Assembly (NCBI GenBank): GCA_025642075.2
Contig: JAODUO010000070.1
Location: 331,001 to 395,000, forward strand
Length of the DNA: 64,000 nt
Direction: 5' to 3'
Source of the DNA: Ridgeia piscesae
Taxonomy: Eukaryota; Annelida; Polychaeta; Sabellida; Siboglinidae
The position numbers and the translations under genes are program-made. Shown here one piece after another: positions 46,319 to 57,368 of this stretch (the first letter of the stretch is position 1; each line of letters begins with the position of its first letter). Below the pieces are notes generated by a model. That model was given only the letters and a program-made list of their open reading frames with translations. It was not told the DNA's origin and made no database searches.

Positions 46319-49300
46319 GTATGTGACTTAGTTGGTATGATTTCTAATAATGTCATGATTTGTAAAAATCTATGGGACCTGCTAAATGTGTAATAAGTAT
46401 GTAATGTTTGGTTTAGTGTGGTAAGTATGTAATGTTTGGTTTTTGGTTTATGAGTGAGTGTTTGTGTGTGAGTGTGCATGCATGCATCTGTGTATGTGTG
46501 TGCATGTGTGCGTGCGTGCGTGCATGCGTGCGTGCGTGCTGTGATGCGTGCGTATGACTGTGTATGTTTGACTGTCTCTGTATGTGTCTGTGTGTGTTAA
46601 TGAATGTGTTTGTGTTTGTATGTATATGTCTGTGTTTTCATATCTGTGTTTGTGTATAAACAACTGATATTAATATCAAACAGTAGGAAGCTGCATTGAA
46701 AAAGTACAAGACCTCATCACTTGGGGGAGATGCTGTTAGTCTGTACCCAAAGTTAGCCTATTGAAGTGTGTGTGTCAGCTCCTAGGTTCTGTTTTGTCCA
46801 TTTAATATTACGTTCTTATGACTACAACACGCATGTTGAAGGTTTACTGCCTACCAATTTACGATTAGTTACTTTATTAAGCTCGGAACAATATTTGCAA
46901 TTTGAAAGATTCCACCTTCAACACGTTCGAATTGTTTCACAATAAAATTGATTGGCAATTATGCTGAGGTGAGCAGCATTAACCACAATACCCTTTAATG
47001 TTTAACTTTCCCACATTCCAGCCACAGACTTCCTGTTACAAATTACTGCTCAGCCAATTCTGGGCCAAAAAGCTGGCACCCTCCCCTCCCCTTGATCTAC
47101 AAATAAGGTTCTAACTCCCTTAAGTAACACAACAATACATGAGCTTGTAGACAACAACATAAGTTTTGTTCAATCTTACAACTGTAGAACCCCGCCTGTA
47201 CCGGCGCTATGCATGCTGGGATAGCTTTGGACCACCGGCGATCTCTGCCCAGTGTCCCCGGGACATGGTCATGCAAGTGATGCGAGCAGGACTGAATGTC
47301 CGCATCAGAGCTGAATCGTCAGAATGCACATACAGTGACGACGACTGCGGCTGCAGATATGGAGACGATGGCTGCACCATGCCGAATGTGCATGACCTTT
47401 GCATGGGACAGACGTCCTGCAGACTGGATGTCTCCCAGCAGTATATCCATGGCAACTTCTGCCAAGGTTTCACCGACTATATGTACATTGAGTACAACTG
47501 TGTGCCAGGTATGAGGGCTCTATCAGTCAGTTTGCATAAGTCTGTCGACTTAAATGGATGTGAGGCTTAATGAAGAATATAATTATAATGTACATGAAAA
47601 TATGTAGCAAACAAGACGGGAATGAGTTATTAGGAATATTGACACAAATAATTTATTTCACTGATGATTTTATAATATAAATGCTTTGTGCAGACCGAAA
47701 CAACCCATTAGAATGTCTTGTAGATTGTACCTTGCAAACAGTCAAAAGTAGCTTTTTATATTTATATCACAGTGTCAACTAAAATATTAATTTCATTTGA
47801 TATTCAATATAATATTCAGTGATTTTTAGTGAAGAATGGCAGAGTCCTACTGATTAAACTTATACCAAAAGTATGAAGACCACACACAGTTCACTCTGAA
47901 AACATTCCTACAAACATTTTAATAAGACATCTAGCTAGTATAATACTAACAAAAAATTTTGCAAAAGTAATATTTAATAACCGAAAAACGCCATGTGATA
48001 TCCATTACTGCACTGTAACACAAGGAGGTGTGGTCTCTGTGTGAACGTATGTTTGTATGTCAAAGCATTATTCTCTATAGTTTCTCATATAAAATTCATA
48101 TTGGTGATTACAAGTTATGTGAATGGATTTTGCTCTCCCTCTCATGCTCTCCCTCTCGCTCTCGCTCTCGCTCTCCTCCTCTCGCTCTCGCTCTCCCTCT
48201 TATCTCTCTCTCTCTCCCTCTCTCTCTTTCTCTCTCTCTCTCCATCTCCCATCTCTCCCTCCCACTCCTCTCCTCTCTTCTCTCTCCCTCTTCTCTCCCT
48301 CCTCACCCTCTCACTCCCTTACTCCCTCACTCCCTCTCCGTCTATCTCTCTCCAACCATAATTATCTTTTGACACTTTCACGTGTATGGTGTGGCTGACA
48401 TAATGTTGGTATCAACAAACGTGGGCTCATTGGGTGGTTAGTTGATTTCTAATAAAAAATTCTACTGCAGACTATGGTAATAATGGATCTTGTTGGGTAT
48501 ACAAGAATTTTATTGTGCATCACCATACAAAATAACTCTTAAATCTGAATCCATACATGCACAATGTGCATTTGCATTGCAAATGCACCTTTGCCGACAA
48601 ACAACACCAGCTTTCTCAGCTAGAGTACGCATAAATTCACTTGTGTTTGACAGTGTTGCATGAAGCCAACCATGACATCTGTACAAGCCATGCGACCAAT
48701 CAGGTGTCAGGATTTCATCAAGTCTCCCAACTACCCTCTTGTGGCGTCCACCCAACACAGCTGTGAGTGCTCTTTGACCTCCACACCCAACAGCAACATA
48801 TCGCTGACCATTCTTGACCTGAAGGGTTGTCAGCACAACTCGCTGTTGCTTGAGTACAACGGCCTACAAGTGGCATTATGTGACCACCAGAAGAGGACCA
48901 GGACAAGTCAAAGGTCGCTCAACAGTAATGAGGTCAGACTGACCTTCAACAATAAGGTCAAGGACAAGGATCATCAGTTCTGGATTAAATATGATGGTAA
49001 GTGTTTCTGCGATTTAAAAATAACAAATGTTGATAATATAAAAAAATGTGGCTTTATATTATAACAATTATCGTACCAAAAATATTTTAAAAACACATGT
49101 TTATCTTAAAATGTGCGGGAAAGGTATAGAAAAAAGAAGCAAGCCAAACCATAGAATTAGCTAGCATTATCACTGTCAGAGGTATGGTCCTTACAAGCTA
49201 CAATGTGGAAAACACATGGCCACTAATAGTTTTTAAAGTTTAGGCAAGACATTTAATAGTAAAATGGCAAGTACATTTGTGTAGGTCTTTGTGGTTGTGT

Positions 49301-52300
49301 CACAAGATAACAGGATGATTTAATAGACAGCAGGGACATTTAACATTTTACAAAATCTAAAATGTCACAATAACTGCCTAAGTCCATGATACTTAATGTG
49401 ATGGTATCAGGGTCCTGTAATTGCTAAGACATGGTTGGATTTTCATATTGAAAGTAGAAACCATCACCATGATGAAGTACACTCAATTTATGGTTTCATT
49501 TTTGCAGCTGAACCACCCTCTAAGGTGCAAGTTAAGTGTCAGTCACACCTCGATGTTGGAAAAGTTGCTTCAGCACAGAAACAAACGGTGACGATCCACC
49601 AGCCTCCACCAGCTGCACCAGTGGCGACCTCACGACCCGCTCTGTCTGTCCGGCCAGCCAACTCCAAACAGAACAAACACAATGAATCTCATCATGTCAC
49701 ACTGAGCAGGCCAGTACCAAAGGAAGGACCCAGTAACTCAAATGATGCTCTAACCACAAACCGCAAGCCAGTGCAAAATACTAGCACAGAACTAGGTTTG
49801 GATAACAGCTATGCCATGAGTAATGAAATGGAAGAAACTACAGAGAAAGGAACACACTCGGATGAACAATTAAAGCAGCACGCTGGTAAGGAATCTCTTT
49901 TTGATGAACTGGAAAACAAACAGGACAAACACAAGACCGATGCTGGAAAGTTGTCAAGTCAACCTACTCTCACATATGATCAGAAGCAAAATGAAGGCAA
50001 AACATCTGTCTTGGATAGTCGTTCAGATTTGCAAGGATTTGCATTAAAGCAAAACCACAGCAAGGGATATCACTCACATCGCAAGCGCAACCTTCCACCA
50101 CTACTGGTACCACCGCCTCAACCACCTCTCATGCCACCGCCACAACCACCACTGCTTGTGCACCCAACCACTGCAACAAATGGTGCCAGAAGTGGGATAC
50201 CCAGATCTAACTCAGCAAACCAGCAAGACATTAAGGCGATGGCAACAACTTCAAATAGCGGGCGAAAATTGAGTGGAATACATAATCATGAATTGGGATC
50301 AACAGACTTGCAAAGTCCTTTATCTGAAATCAACAAGAAAAACATCAATATTGCTAAGAGAAACACAATTCCTGAGGACGAAACAGTGCAACATGGCACT
50401 AGAAATAAAGTCATACATAAATTTGAACATGACATCAAAGACAACACCAGGCGTGATGATAAGACATCTAAAACAGATGCTTACAGTGGTACCAGAAGTC
50501 ATAATAAACCTCTCAGGCAAATTTCTTTGCCTGAAGGAGCAGCACTGAGTAAATTTACCACAATGGATAAGACAGATAAGCAACCAAACAGTGCAAATTT
50601 AAGAATGGGTGAAAATACTAGTAGACGAACCAATTCAAAGAATAGATTTTATAAACAGGCAGAAGAAAGTGAACTGACAACTATGAAGCTCGCACCTGAC
50701 AATGGTTCAACTACAGGAATTGAGTTTGTCATATTTTTACGAAACTTGGAAGACAACAAGACAAGGAAAGATAATCGAGCCAAGAAAAACAGAAAGTTCC
50801 TAAAGCAAGGTGCCGAAACAGATGATGCATTGTTTGCTATCAGCAAAGACGTGAATGACCAAGACAAGTTTGAAGAACCACAAGAACAAATACCAGCAAA
50901 TGATATAAAATCGAACATCAACAAGTTTGAAGCTCACAAACACGATGTCCATAGAAAATCCACAGTTGTCATGAAAATCCCATTGATACCTGGTTTTAGG
51001 TATCAAAGAATGCAGGGTTCTAAAGAAAGACCCCAGAATCAACCCTCCAAACAAATTCAAATTGCTAAGACAAATGAAGCAAAGTATGGCAGAACTAAAA
51101 AGTTAACAGGAAAACCACTAGTTAATTCCCCAAAGCATAACCTTAAGGAGAAACAAATAACAATCAAATATCGAGGAACCAGCAGACCTGAAAGACACCC
51201 TGAACCAGATTATTACAAACACATCCATATGACAAGGAAACCTCCACACCTAAGATCCAGTGCAAACTATGACCGAACCATCGGACCACCTAGAAAGACC
51301 AAGGTTCATGAACGGCCGTCTGTTCAACGACCCACTCATAGAATGTTTGTAAGCCGAGAGTTCATCCGAAGTCATTCCAAGCCACAACATAACAACAGGG
51401 TAAGAATTCCTTCAAACACTGCCAAACATAATCACCAAGACAGGATGAGACGAGATGAGATATATAAAGTCGTCCCCGGTTCATTTGTTTCGAAGAAACT
51501 GAAACACAACAAAGGATTTGTCAAAGACAACTCAGATGTAGACAGTTTCGACTGGCAGCGAATAAAGACTCCACAACACAGGTTTCCACATAAAACTGTC
51601 GGCAGCGACAAATGGGATGAAAATATGACTCCAGAAGACAACCCTGTAAGAAATGAAAAACTTTCTGCTGACTTCAATCCGATAAGGAAAAAGATTGCCC
51701 AACGACATTACGACAGGTTGTCTGAAGGACACCAAATCAATATAGATGCACAACTAAATTACGATATTGCAAAGAAAGAAGTACCCCTTGTGGCCACAAT
51801 TGGGGTAGATCATCCCAGCATTAACATGTACGGCAGAGTCATTGACGTGGGCACAGACTATGAAGTCCTCAACACTGGTGACAAATACAAACCAGTTGTG
51901 CACAAAAATGGAAATGGTTACAAAATTGGATTTGAAAATGCACAGAAACTTGATAGAGAAATGAGAAAAGGCAGAATGGTTAACCCTGGTAATGAAAGAG
52001 TAGTCTCCAAACTCATAAAAAGGATTGAACCAGAGCCCAGCGATGACAGGGCAAGACAGAAGTATTATATAAAGATATACCCAGACAAGAACTTCGGATC
52101 TTACGACAGAAATAATCCCTATCATAACAGGTACAGCAATGAAAGACCAATAAACGTCGCTGCAAAACACCTGGATGTTCCAAACAAAAAGACGGTAAAA
52201 CCATTCAATGAAAAACAGCCAATGAAACTACTCAGAGCGGAGTCAAAAATTCTGGCAGGGGAACCAGGACCTGTGATGGGTGGACAGAGAAGTGTGTCAG

Positions 52301-53640
52301 CTGTGATCACACAACGAGGCAACGGTGGTCACAAGAGACACGGCCACACAGACCTATGGTGGTGGAGGCTGGTGGAGAAGGCAATGAAGCAATCAGAAGA
52401 TGAGACACCACCGTCAGAAGCCCCGCCTCAAACCCACCGCAAAAGTAAGTTTGTGTATCACCACAAACAGCAATCCTTCATCAGGCCAGCATTGGTAGCA
52501 ATGGACAATAGAAGACATCATGTCCCAAACCACATACCGACATATGAAGACAACATGCAACGAAAGAATGATGCTGACATCAATGATGTGGCAAGAAATG
52601 GTTTGGGTGGAGAAGGATGGAGAGAGTTTGGACTTACAGCTGGAGAAGATGAAGAAGCTGAGGGAGATGGAGAGAAGAGCTGGCACGACAAGTCAACAGA
52701 GTCTGGCAGGAGGATGGAGAGCACCACTGCTGAAGCCAAGGACCATCAGGGTGAACACCAAGCAGAACAAGGTGAGTGTCACAGCAACATACATGATCAG
52801 TTTGACAGAGCCAGAGAGAACGACTGAGTACGTCACAAAGATCAAGGCAGTTTGAGATGGGGATTTACAAAACTTGGAATTCTTGTAAGTTGACTGTTTA
52901 TAGTAATGCTTTTAGGCACTGACTTCAATAAATGATAGTATGGGTATCTTTCAGGTCAGCCAGATGAATTTGCTGTCTTATTTTGGGATAATAAGTTAAG
53001 CATATGTTTTTGATTGCCAAGTGATAACGCTGCTGTACTGGAAACACCAATTGTGGTTAAACAGACATATATTGGTAATACATATGTGATTCACACACGT
53101 ATCTTCACACACTCTCCGATTCTCCTGTGAGAAGCCGCTGAGGATTCCTAAACATCATCTTAAGTCAGTTGGTGAGCGCTCGTTCAGTTCTATGGCACCC
53201 ACTGTCTGGTATGCACCACCTGTCAGTCTTCAAAATGGCCCTACTCGGTGTATTTTAAAAACATATATGTTCTGACATCAGTGTTCTCCCTTACATAGAT
53301 AGTTCAGTTTTCTGTGTGTGTTAGTGTTGATTGTATTGTTTACTGTTCTGTGAATGATATGTCTAAGCACACTAGTTTTAATTCTTAAAATATGTGTGCT
53401 ATAGAAGCACTATCTATTATTGTTATTCTGTTGTAGGTAACATTGTGTTTCCAACCAGCAACGCGACGAAGGACAAACAAGACAGTTCTGCAAAAGGTAA
53501 CTACAGAAACCACTCACACTATTATTATTATTAAATACACTTAAGTCTGGGAACTTGACAATTACATAAATATATGTAAGTCTGTATGTATGTATGTATA
53601 TATATATATATATATTTATATATAGTAATTGTTTCTAATG

Positions 53641-53674
<34 letters not shown>

Positions 53675-53694
53675 CACATTAAAAACATGAAGTT

Positions 53695-53743
<49 letters not shown>

Positions 53744-53756
53744 TACATATATACAT

Positions 53757-53807
<51 letters not shown>

Positions 53808-55835
53808 ATTAGAAACATGAATGTTTTACCTGTTACTATATACAGTTGAATAGCCAAAATGTTATCTATTGGATAAATTGTATAAATTTGTATAATAGTT
53901 TGCATTAATTAACTACCTGGGTATAGTTAATCATATGTTGATAGATAGTATCATTCATATGCTATGAAATATACCTCAAATGTTCCACTGAATAACATAT
54001 GCCAGGATTTTCATGGAAGGTTCATAGCTGCATTTGTATTTCATGAAATATTCACAGCACTATTTATATTAACAAAATGTCATTCATGTTATTTAATTGT
54101 ATGACAAATGCTAGAAAATCAAGATTTTCCCATTTCTATGCGTATGTGATATTGTTTGCAGTGACCATTGTGTCTGGCGGTGTAGTTGGCTGTCTTGTCA
54201 TCATCATCATCATTGGAATCGTTGTACACTTGTAAGTATTGTGTCTGGCGGTGTAGTTGGCTGTCTTGTCATCATCATCATCATTGGAATCGTTGTACAC
54301 TTGTAAGTATTGTGTCTGGTGGTGTAGTTGGCTGTCTTGTCATCATCATCATCATTGGAATCGTTGTACACTTGTAAGTATTGTGTCTGGCGGTGTAGTT
54401 GGCTGTCTTGTCATCATCATCATCATTGGAATCGTTGTACACTTGTAAGTATTGTGTCTGGCGGTGTAGTTGGCTGTCTTGTCATCATCATCATCATTGG
54501 AATCATTGTACACTTGTAAGTATTGTGTCTGGTGGTGTAGTTGGCTGTCTTGTCATCATCATCATCATTGGAATCATTGTACACTTGTAAGTATTGTGTC
54601 TGGTGGTGTAGTTGGCTGTCTTGTCATCATCATCATCATTGGAATCATTGTACACTTGTAAGTATTGTGTCTGGCGGTGTAGTTGGCTGTCTTGTCATCA
54701 TCATCATCATTGGAATCATTGTACACTTGTAAGTATTGTGTCTGGCGGTGTAGTTGGCTGTCTTGTCATCATCATCATCATTGGAATCATTGTACACTTG
54801 TAAGTATTGTGTCTGGTGGTGTAGTTGGCTGTCTTGTCATCATCATCATCATTGGAATCATTGTACACTTGTAAGTATTGTGTCTGGTGGTGTAGTTGGC
54901 TGTCTTGTCATCATCATCATCATTGGAATCATTGTACACTTGTAAGTATTGTGTCTGGCGGTGTAGTTGGCTGTCTTGTCATCATCATCATCATTGGAAT
55001 CATTGTACACTTGTAAGTATTGTGTCTGGTGGTGTAGTTGGCTGTCTTGTCATCATCATCATCATTGGAATCGTTGTACACTTGTAAGTATTGTGTCTGG
55101 CGGTGTAGTTGGCTGTCTTGTCATCATCATCATCATTGGCATCGTTGTACACTTGTAAGTATTGTGTCTGGTGGTGTAGTTGGCTGTCTTGTCATCATCA
55201 TCATCATTGGAATCGTTGTACACTTGTAAGTATTGTGTCTGGTGGTGTAGTTGGCTAAATCTAACATTAAAACAAGTGACAGTGACTGGAAAGTTTAAAC
55301 AAAATTATGATCTGATACAGGGTGGAGTATCACCAGCTGTGTGACAATATATATGGTGTTACTTATAAAACACATTAGTTATTGCAATAGCTAAACTAAA
55401 CTTGCATTTTCTCACATGAACACTCAAATGTCCAACTAACTGGTAATATTTGTACTTAATAGACACAGGCACATCTGAAAATCATGTCATGGTATTGCTG
55501 ACAAGACTACACCGTACACAATTTTATTACACAAATCAAAACAGATGTTGTTTATGGCTAGTCACTTGAATTTACTTTGTTTTGACATATGATGATATCA
55601 ACATATTGCTTTCATTTACACCTGCACTTTCACTAAATGGTACATAACTCATAACAGTATTGGGCGGACATATAATAATCTACTGACAGACTTTGTACAG
55701 GACATTCTTCCTGTTGACAGTGTGCTGAAGAAGACGCGACCTAGCTTCTGTATGAGGAGACACCAGAAGCAGGAGGCAGCCCTCAGGGTGAAGGCTCAGA
55801 TACAGAGGAACCTGAGGGCGAGGAACCCTCTCTGA
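46243..55835 (+). CDS. Gene 6: SUEL lectin-CUB receptor with giant stalk
   Basis: Exons 46243-46318, 47188-47508, 48688-48996, 49508-52771, 53437-53496, 54162-54231 and 55721-55835 join to 4215 nt, or 1404 aa, with phases 1,1,1,1,1,2. Signal peptide 1-25. SUEL-type lectin about 30-131 with ten Cys, ending [11 protein letters not shown] domain about 134-235 with FIKSPNYP and CEC. Linker VKCQS. Then about 1088 residues in one exon: polar, rich in Lys, His, Asn, Arg and Ser, with almost no Cys, no recognised fold, a Pro-rich patch at about 432-456 and a basic RKR just before it. TM helix about 1345-1364 (Val/Ile-rich). The tail of about 38 residues is basic, with no tyrosine motif. Role inferred: a lectin-like surface protein on a long, extended stalk. 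The TM exon is the founder of the 71-bp array. An alternative last-exon acceptor at 55701 would give a short hydrophobic end. Confidence 0.8.
46460..46650. repeat. GT/GCGT-rich tract in gene 6 intron 1
   Basis: Interspersed TGTG, GCGT and GCAT units, partly Z-DNA prone. Imperfect. Confidence 0.8.
47188..47508 (+). CDS. Gene 6 exon 2: SUEL-type lectin domain
   Basis: Acceptor aactgtag, donor G|GTATGA, phase 1-1. Ten Cys; LCMGQTSC, then VSQQ, then YMYIEYNC fit the Gal_Lectin second half. Confidence 0.83.
48128..48352. repeat. CT-rich low-complexity tract
   Basis: Imperfect (TCTC)n and (CTCG)n polypyrimidine in the lectin-CUB intron of gene 6. Confidence 0.92.
48688..48996 (+). CDS. Gene 6 exon 3: CUB domain
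   Basis: Start chosen by phase 1 at gtacaag|cc; an acceptor 34 bases upstream is out of phase. [20 protein letters not shown] and a closing FWIKYD strand define the CUB fold. Donor G|GTAAGT. Confidence 0.8.
49508..52771 (+). CDS. Gene 6 exon 4: giant disordered stalk
   Basis: One 3264-nt exon, phase 1-1, between acceptor tttgcag and donor G|GTGAGT. The frame stays open across 1088 codons of non-repetitive sequence, which is strong evidence of coding. Lys/His/Asn/Arg/Pro-rich and low in hydrophobics. Reading through the donor stops at 52827 and would give a secreted form. Confidence 0.85.
53098..53435 (+). mobile_element. 5'-truncated non-LTR retrotransposon (LINE) fragment
   Basis: An open stretch at 53108-53275 encodes the typical C-terminal end of LINE reverse-transcriptase ORFs: a Leu-x-x-Pro start, then [20 protein letters not shown] and a terminal LKTYMF-stop. 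The 3' UTR ends with tgtgctatagaagcacta and an ATT-rich tail, typical of CR1/RTE/Jockey-like ends. It lies in the intron between exons 4 and 5 of gene 6 and abuts the acceptor of exon 5. Confidence 0.75.
53437..53496 (+). CDS. Gene 6 exon 5: short stalk exon
   Basis: 20-codon exon, phase 1-1, acceptor ctgttgtag, donor G|GTAACT. Polar, with one N-glycosylation sequon (NAT). The acceptor's pyrimidine-rich stretch is the LINE tail. Confidence 0.6.
53590..53808. repeat. (TA)n microsatellite block
   Basis: Several TA runs separated by short unique stretches, in the intron before the TM exon of gene 6. Confidence 0.95.
54162..54231 (+). CDS. Gene 6 exon 6: transmembrane helix
   Basis: Acceptor gtttgcag, donor TT|GTAAGT, phase 1 to 2. 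Encodes a Val/Gly/Ile helix with repeated ATC codons ending VVH. The first copy of the 71-bp array. Confidence 0.78.
54167..55256 (+). repeat. 71-bp minisatellite made of TM exon plus 5' splice site
   Basis: 15 full copies and a 25-bp partial copy. Each unit carries almost the whole gene 6 TM exon and its GTAAGT donor; only the first copy has the acceptor. Variation is confined to a few sites (ggcggtg or ggtggtg, atcgttg or atcattg, one ggcatcg). Reading through any junction meets TAA at the donor, so the protein would end VVHL. Confidence 0.97.
55721..55835 (+). CDS. Gene 6 exon 7: basic cytoplasmic tail
   Basis: Acceptor ctgttgacag, phase 2. Encodes [16 protein letters not shown] and further Arg/Lys-rich sequence, ending NPL-TGA. 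Positive charges next to the TM helix fit the inside-positive rule. Confidence 0.68.
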
Positions 55836-56065
55836 GGACAATTTCCTAAAGAACCCTCTCTGAGGAACTCTCTGAGGAACCATCCTTGAACAACTGCAGA
55901 ATGAGGATCCCTCTCTGAGGAATCTCAGATGGTGAGGAACCCTCTTTGAGGAACTTCATGGTGAGGAACAATCCTTATGGAACCTCAGGGCAAAGAGCTG
56001 TCTATGAAGAGCCTCATGGATAGGAATCCTCTCTGGAGAACCTCATGGTGAAAAATCCTCCCTGA
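55817..56065. repeat. Degenerate repeat starting in the last codons of gene 6
   Basis: Imperfect copies of gaggaaccctctctgagga, the first spanning the stop codon, becoming more diverged downstream. Confidence 0.75.
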
Positions 56066-57368
56066 TGACACACCACAGTGACTACACTAGTGGCCAAAAG
56101 ACCAGCGAAGCATTGAGGCCAAATGGGCCAAGGATCATGTTTGAGAACAATGTCTGGCAAAAACATTAACCAAAACTGTTGTTTGTTAACAGGTTAGCCA
56201 GACATGTCTGGCAAAAACGTTTGCCAAGAATCATATTTGTCCACCGATAAGTTAAGAATCATGTTAGCTCTAATTGTAATACATTTTGACCCAAAATAAT
56301 AAAAAAATAAGGGATTACTAATTGCTTTGGTAGATTGCAACTATTGTGGCCTAGCAAACTACATGCATATGCGAATGTTTGCCAAGAGTCAGCCATGTGT
56401 GTCCATAGATTAGCAAAGAATCATGTTTGCTAGAAAATTGAGTAGAAATGTGAAACCTTTTTGACCCTATTTTACATAAGGGTTTACTGTTTGCTTGGCA
56501 GAATGCATCTGTGGAGGGGCTTATCCAACTAGATGCTTGTGAAAGGCCAAATACAGTCAGAATTTTAAAAGATGATGCTTTTTACTCACTGACATAGACA
56601 ACACACTGGCATATGATTGTATAAAAGTGTAATTCTAGTTTTTGTTTTATTGCTAATGTTTATGTTAATTGCATACATAATTATATTATAGCTATACACA
56701 TTAGGACTGTAGTTTCATATACAGTATGAAAATAATTTGTGAAGAAATTATTATGTTAGCAATGAATACTACTGGTTTTGTAGTGAATATACTAAATGTT
56801 TTTATCTCTTAACATGTTTATGAAGTAGGAATGTTTTCCGAATAAATAACATGAAAATTTAATGTTGTATTATTTCTGCATATGTTATTAGCTGCTGATA
56901 TCTGTAAATATCAGCAATTAAATCGTGTCTATTTTATGTAAATTTATCTATTTTTAATCACCGTTCAACACATGTCGTCCAATTATCAATCATTATGCAG
57001 GTTGTTTTTTATGTGGCACACAGCAATTAGTCTGACAATTCATGATGTGCAAACACAAAAGCATACTTTTACAATGACACTTTAATGTGAACATAATTAC
57101 CAGATATGGGACCACAATGAATTACATGTACCAATATTAAATTTGATAACAGAAACTGTCATAATGTGTATCAAGATGTAGCATAGCTAACTGCTTCTCC
57201 CAGAAGTTGTGATAGTCTGATTGAACACAGTCTGTTAGGACATGAAGTGTAAAGTGCTGTGAACAGTCCTAATAACTCGATAATGCACCATATAACACCT
57301 TTCCATTTTATAGCATCAAGTCCTATTTAAAAAGTGAATATATGTTCAGATGCAATATCACACCATAG
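56066..57368. other. 3' flank of gene 6, weak dispersed repeats
   Basis: Related short segments (gtctggcaaaaac and gccaagaatcat types) recur at 56128-56440. No exon or RNA gene is supported in the rest. Confidence 0.5.
56298..56303 (+). terminator. Candidate polyadenylation signal of gene 6
   Basis: AATAAA in an A-rich stretch about 460 bases after the stop. A second AATAAA is at 56841-56846. Confidence 0.4.

Noticed and set aside
47166..47187. Start of the gene 6 lectin exon upstream as an independent ORF start
   Set aside because: The acceptor at 47187 in phase 1 joins precisely with the signal exon. The upstream residues are intronic.
48654..48687. Acceptor at ttgacag before 48654 for the gene 6 CUB exon
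   Set aside because: It is phase 0 and would break the frame after the phase 1 lectin donor, whereas 48688 fits phase 1.
55680..55883. Minus-strand 67-codon frame
   Set aside because: Shadow of the gene 6 tail exon and the repeat at its stop codon.
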